A stretch of DNA of 64,000 nt from Diploscapter coronatus. Its lineage: Eukaryota; Nematoda; Chromadorea; Rhabditida; Rhabditidae. The notes beneath the pieces were generated by a model that saw nothing but the letters and a program-made list of their open reading frames with translations, searched no databases and had not been told where the DNA came from. Made by a program: the position numbers and the translations under genes. The stretch lies in NCBI GenBank assembly GCA_964036155.1, contig OZ038422.1:4177201-4241200 (forward strand). The letters run 5' to 3'. How positions within the stretch are numbered: position 1 is the first letter of the stretch; every line of letters begins with the position of its first letter. Positions 59,501 through 64,000 of the stretch are shown piece after piece.

Positions 59501-59650
59501 CATTCCTCATGCAGCAGATCAGCCATAAATCGGCATTCAATACATTGCTGCGATACAGCTAAGGTTCCTAAAGAGGAATAAAATCTAAATTAATTGAATA
59601 TTAAACAAACGTTCTATAAATAATACGAGAATTAATCGAGCGAACCACAT
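56540..59650 (-). CDS. Acid sphingomyelinase paralogue 2
   Basis: A tandem duplicate of the gene at 53009-56288 with the same domain order. The signal peptide MWFARLILVLFIE is followed by saposin-B Cys blocks (QQCIECRFMADLL, ECIKDLGVFLCDAL, NFICEGL). The core contains LTDIHLDMHYTPG, VSGDLTSHADW, CVGNHEGVPHD, ISHIN and IFMGHTHSESF, then CYMTKLYPG-like CFMTKLYPGLRVISLNNIFG. The tail ends RRRDSENCPL-stop. Metal ligands are conserved. Problems: the acceptor before the GSKTTSEC exon reads TTTTATG instead of an AG, no AG acceptor precedes the VGKCDSPYWLF exon, and the IRS-to-IWDLFRRFP join is out of phase. With three defective junctions this copy is more likely to be decaying than copy 1. Confidence 0.78.
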
Positions 59651-60335
59651 TTTAGTTGTGCTGTTAGCGGAGAATAGCAAACTTCAAATTGTTATCAGCA
59701 GGCAGGAATCCATAGATTGAAGACAAAAGTCAGTGTCTTATTTGTTAAATTTCATGCAGTTCAAGCTACATTTCATTTTAAAATTCACAAAATGTACCAA
59801 GTGGAAGAGTAGACGTAATTATATCTTAAAATTCAACTTTGTAAACTGTTTCATATCAATAAACATGACTCACTAAATTAACACCAAACTAAATCAATAC
59901 TATTTAAACCTATTTACTTTTTTTTTTTTAATTTATTCGACAAAAATGAAGTATAATTTATTTTACGTGGATTGAAAATAAAATGATATTCATTTAAACA
60001 GAGGATGAATGATAATTTAAATATTATTGCATTAATTACTGAGACAATTTATTCAAGTCTCCTCATACAACGATATTAGTTCAAAGATTGATATAGATTT
60101 CGGAATTAATGTCATGCTAATGTTTATCATGATAGGTGAAGATTGCTAAAAAAAAAAGTTCGTCGTCATCAAAGATCAAGTGAAAAACGTTGAAGATCTT
60201 CAAAGCCTCTCTTCATCGACAATGGACGAAGATTCATTGTGAGTGATTTATGAGAGGGGTATGATTTGATAATAGTGTAAATATTCAATTTCTATCGTAT
60301 AAAATAAGTATCTAAATGCATAAATCTACACGCTC
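59651..60335. other. Intergenic between sphingomyelinase 2 and F-box 4
   Basis: AT-rich with long T and A runs; no exon is convincing. A short plus-strand open stretch near 60160-60240 (ending MDEDSL) has splice-like borders but no recognisable similarity. Confidence 0.45.
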
Positions 60336-62810
60336 TCATTCAATCATGTTAAAAATTCGCAGATCGAACGTTCCTCCTCTGTCGTTGTGATTTCCCTTCC
60401 CGGTTATTTCAAGAACACATCTCTGATTTGCCAACTGGACTTTGAATCTGAATTTGATGATCAATTTAATCACAAATTTGGGTTTGATTTAGTGAAAATT
60501 AACTGAGGTTTTTTTTCGTAATTATACTATTTAAGTCCGAATTAGGTTAGTTTCAAAGGAAAAATGTAATCTAATTTGACTTACTTCTTACATGCTGGAG
60601 GATCGACTTCGGGAATATTTTCTATTCGTTCTCCATAGATCATGTGAAGTTCCCTTTCGAGGCTTTCCAGGCTCAAATTTTCATCTGTACAGCGAATATT
60701 TACGATTCGCCATTCTTCGATAACAGATGTCTTGTCTTTCAGATTCTGAATATCTCAAACTTTAATCTATTCATTGGCGATAGCTGAAAAATTTGTAACG
60801 TCATAAGATAATAAATAAATGCTTTGGAATAAATATTTATACCCTCCCTCCTGGCCTAATTAGACTATGCCATTCGCATGTTACAATTTTGCAAATTTCC
60901 CAAGTTGCCTTCAATAATGCAAATTATTACGTTGAAAAAAGTGATACTGATTCTTTGAAAATTAAATCGTCTAGTCTTGCAGGCTTCATTTATGTGTCAT
61001 TTCGGCATTTCAAACATAACTATAAAAGCCTCTATATTACTTTTAAGAAGTTTATTAACGACATTTCTCCGTGTTTAATGTAAACCTTCCCGATCGAAAT
61101 TTCGTGAATTCTGTTGAATTGTTCTGCATCCATTTCGAATAACATCCATTCCTAAACTTTTTTTTTTTTTTTTAAATTAAATTGCTCTCTGAGGGTGGAA
61201 ATATATTTCGACAAAATATTACTTTATTTTGGAAATCTGGAATGTTCAGTAATTCATTTACGAATGGTGGGGCGCCAAGTTCAAATGAACGAACTGCTGA
61301 AAAATATAAAGTCGCCTAACTTCGATTGAATAACATTCGTCAATTGTATATGAAGTTAGTAGTAAATATTTGAAACTATGAAATCATACTGGAATCGATG
61401 AAATATCAGGAAAAAACTATTCAATATGTGTGAAATTTCAACTAACTGTTTCGCAAAAATGCTGACGATTTGAAATACCCAAAGTCCTCTTTGAGCAAAT
61501 GAAGCTTCGACACTAAGCCGATACAGACAAGCGAAGCTGAGGATATTTTAGTGCGAACCGAGTCGAACACGCTGATTAGCTTCAGAAATGGTTCTCGTTC
61601 ACAATCGTGCTAAAATAAAAATAACATTCTTGGTAGGAACTTCTAATTTATAGGAGTTCAGACCCAGGGAAGACGAATATAAGAAACTCTTTGAGACCTA
61701 CTCCTAATGTTTTAGCTAATTTTTATCCCTAACTACAATCAAGAAAAAAATCATTGGCATCGGATGGTATCATAGTTATAGGTTAGCTCGTGCAGCCTGC
61801 CCTCTATAGTTTATTTTTGTTTGACGAAGTTGTAAAAGCGAAATTGGTGAGGAGTTTGAACTGTGAGTGTTAAATTTGTCGCTATTTTTTCCAATAATTG
61901 TCATACGTCATATCTGACCCTTTTTATATTATTAGAAATATCTACCAAATTTTTAGGCAACAACCATATGACGGAAAGTATCCCCTTCACACTATTTCTC
62001 CTTCACTCTAATCTCTCTACCCTATCCTTAACTATAGACTCCGCCATATAGTAGCTGGCAATTTTCGTGAAGCAGTCTCATTCAACTACATACTATGCTA
62101 ATTTTCTCTGCATTAACGATTGACAAAAGTCGATATAGCTCAATCGATGGTACATCTACGCCTGTCAAACCCAGATATAATTTATATTTCGACACGTATT
62201 GCTCCCAGCTTGGTCCCATAATCAATCGAGACACTGGAAATTTACCTGAATGAACTATGATGATTAACTCGCAATAATTAAATATTAGACTTGTCATTAG
62301 CAACTCACGGTTCTCATTATCCTTTTGACAATGTTGAAGATATCGCTGAAAAACGGTAGCGACTTTGGCATCGAATGCATATTCAAACGACTTCTTATGT
62401 CTTGGTTCTGGGATATGAACAGGAATTTTAAGTAGAATAACATTGTTAAAATCTTTGAAGTGAATTTGAATCGTGAAGTTTTCCTTGCAAATCTGAAGTT
62501 TTAAAATTAAAAATGCTTATAGAAACTAATATAATCGAAAGATCTAGTGCTCGGAATATATTATGATTTAAAACTCATAATATTTAAGGTAAAAATAATT
62601 TAATTCGGTAGAAAAGTTAGTTCTTACCCCTTCGCGCCCAGAATATATCTGAATCAAGTCGCACGAAAATTTTTGTCCAAGAGCCTGAGGCAGGTTTCTT
62701 CGGACAATTCCCATCATTCGTCTGTTTGTCCATGATAAATTTTCAACATCTTCGAACTTCAAATATTCACAGCAGTTCAGGACTATTTCGGCAGGAAGAA
62801 TTGATAGCAT
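60336..62810 (-). CDS. Divergent F-box protein 4
   Basis: The same family as the 10.8-17.3 kb genes, 43 kb away. It starts MLSILPAEIVLNCCEYLKFE with the shared SWTNRRMMGIVRRNLPQAL signature. Exons ICKENFTIQIHFKDFNNVIL, SWEQYVSKYKLYLGLTGVDV, EPFLKLISVFDSVRTKISSA, SFELGAPPFVNELLNIPDF, EWMLFEMDAEQFNRIHEISI and DKTSVIEEWRIVNIRCTDEN can be joined in order. The C-terminal domain FKVQLANQRCVLEITGKGNH...FDLRIFNMIE-stop matches that of F-box 1. One or two small exons near 60700-60900 are uncertain. A predicted SCF adaptor from the motif only. Confidence 0.75.
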
Positions 62811-63216
62811 TTGTTATCTGAATAAATGTTTCATCTCAAAAGAATTAAACGAAATTTTCAAAAGAAAATTGATCTAAAACGGCAGTTTGCAGATGACGAA
62901 ACGTAGTAGAAATAGGTGGAATGGCATAAAAAATATGTAGGGTTCCGCCATTTTCAAATTGTCATTGGTGAATGTTTGCAAAGCTTATCAAAGCCATGCA
63001 TGGGAGGAGTGCTTTTATTGATTCGAATTAGTTCAAAAATCCCCATCACAAATAAGAACTTTGATGCGATAAGAAGACTGATATTTGTCAAAGAAGAAGT
63101 TTTTTTTGAAGCTTTTAAAAGCGTGCTAAAGATATTTATTGAAATAAATTGAGATCTATAATGTTAAACATTAATAGCTATGTGATTTATCGAATATTTT
63201 CTGCGTTTTAGCAGTA
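62811..63216. other. Spacer between F-box 4 and F-box 5
   Basis: 406 bases with no recognised exon: 5' flank of F-box 4 and 3' flank of F-box 5. Confidence 0.5.
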
Positions 63217-64000
63217 TTATTCCTTCTGATTTTGCTGTTGATTCTGTTTTAGAACATGATTTTCCCATACTTTAGCCCATTTTTCTTCGTCGTACTTAAT
63301 GTTGCTTCTCTCTTCTAATGTCTTCCCAAACAAATTGATGTTCCATTCGTGCATCATGAGAGATGCCTCCCAAGGCGTTCCAGTACCATCGTCTGGGTCG
63401 AATTTTTTGCATCGTTCTGCCAAGTCTTTCATTGAAAACGTCGAATCGGTGATTCTCAAATCGAATTCGTCTCTGTTGTGTTGAAATATTCTCAAAAACC
63501 AAGATTGGTCAGGCAGAATAATTTTGAATCTAAAACTAACGAGTTTAATCTTGGAAGGATGTTTGCTGAGTTTATCGAAAAAATAAGACATCTCGTAAAA
63601 ACAAAATATCAGCATTTTTAAAGAAAACGATATATCAAATGCAGAGAGTAGTAGTCCTACCAAATTCAACTCTTATCTACGTTATATTAACTCAGATGTG
63701 TTGGGATGACATTTCCTAACAACGCTTTCTTAATCTACTCGCCCGAATTCGCACAACTTTTAACGATATGATGATAAGCCTACATCTTTAGCTGGCCAGA
63801 TGTCGAAATAGGCATCCATTTGACTTCTCCGCTAACTGTTAGAACTCTAATGATTGTATCGTAGCAATTAGCCACATCGGTATTTTTAATTAATTGAAAT
63901 ATCCAATCGTAGATCTTCGGTTTTATGCGTAATAAATTCTATGTTATGATTAGTTAGTTGATATTGTTGGATAAATTTCACCTTAAAAAATCGATGAAGT
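63217..64000 (-). CDS. Divergent F-box-family protein 5, C-terminal part (runs off window)
   Basis: The 3' end of a fifth paralogue; the F-box itself would lie beyond 64000. The visible exons are ...FIDFL at the edge, then NLLRIKPKIYDWIFQLIKNT with VLTVSGEVKWMPIS, then FKIILPDQSWFLRIFQHNRD with FDLRITDSTFS. These align with the last domains of F-box 1, 3 and 4. It then continues for about 75 residues not found in F-box 1, 2 or 4 (KKFDPDDGTGTPWEASLMMH, NINLFGKTLEERSN), ending VLKQNQQQNQKE-stop. Joints are in phase. Confidence 0.7.

Noticed and set aside
1..64000. Search for tRNA, rRNA and CRISPR arrays
   Set aside because: No cloverleaf-like box sequences, rRNA words or regularly spaced direct repeats with unique spacers were seen; the only regular array is the 100-base tandem repeat.

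Overview
The window is from a eukaryote, almost certainly a rhabditid nematode (Caenorhabditis-like; species not determinable). Coding exons are cut by many 40-60 base introns ending in TTTCAG. Several start codons sit just behind a TTTCAG-type acceptor, as expected for spliced-leader trans-splicing. The families are nematode favourites: divergent F-box proteins, serpentine chemoreceptors, an NRF-6-type acyltransferase and CYP2-clan P450s. I saw no tRNA, rRNA, CRISPR array or bacterial operon structure. All gene models were assembled by eye across introns, so boundaries far from conserved motifs are tentative.

Layout. 0-8.1 kb: a short-chain dehydrogenase (+), then two tandem P450 genes (-). 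8.7-10.7 kb: a 2-kb fold-back element with TTAA borders. 10.8-17.3 kb: three tandem divergent F-box genes (-). 17.3-20.4 kb: mostly noncoding, with two probable chemoreceptor scraps. 20.4-26.8 kb: a divergent Hsp70 and a third P450 (both +). 27-30.3 kb: a small membrane protein and a chemoreceptor (both -). 30.3-34.4 kb: repeats, including a 100-base tandem array, around one GC-rich gene of unknown function (+). 34.4-36.6 kb: an MFSD8/CLN7-like transporter (-). 37.7-39.3 kb: a second seven-helix receptor (+). 39.9-45.8 kb: an NRF-6-like acyltransferase-3 protein (+) with a 2.5-kb repeat-filled intron. 46.2-52.9 kb: a cysteine-rich membrane protein, a small secreted helical protein, a THUMPD1-like gene and an ADP-ribosylglycohydrolase (all +). 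53-59.7 kb: two tandem acid sphingomyelinase paralogues (-). 60.3-64 kb: two more F-box-family genes (-), the last running off the window.

The genes do not form one pathway. Two themes stand out. One is environment-facing, fast-evolving families: P450s, SDR, F-box, chemoreceptors and Hsp70. The other is lysosome/membrane lipid functions: sphingomyelinases, MFSD8-like transporter and NRF-6-like acyltransferase. Transposon traces are dense inside introns. At least six distinct small inverted-repeat or retroposed elements can be delimited, several with visible target-site duplications. The most interesting signals are the five-member F-box family (one member with a Gln/Glu/Asn-rich tail), the Hsp70 with a degenerated substrate-binding half, and the sphingomyelinase pair, where I could not find canonical in-frame splices at matching junctions in either copy.
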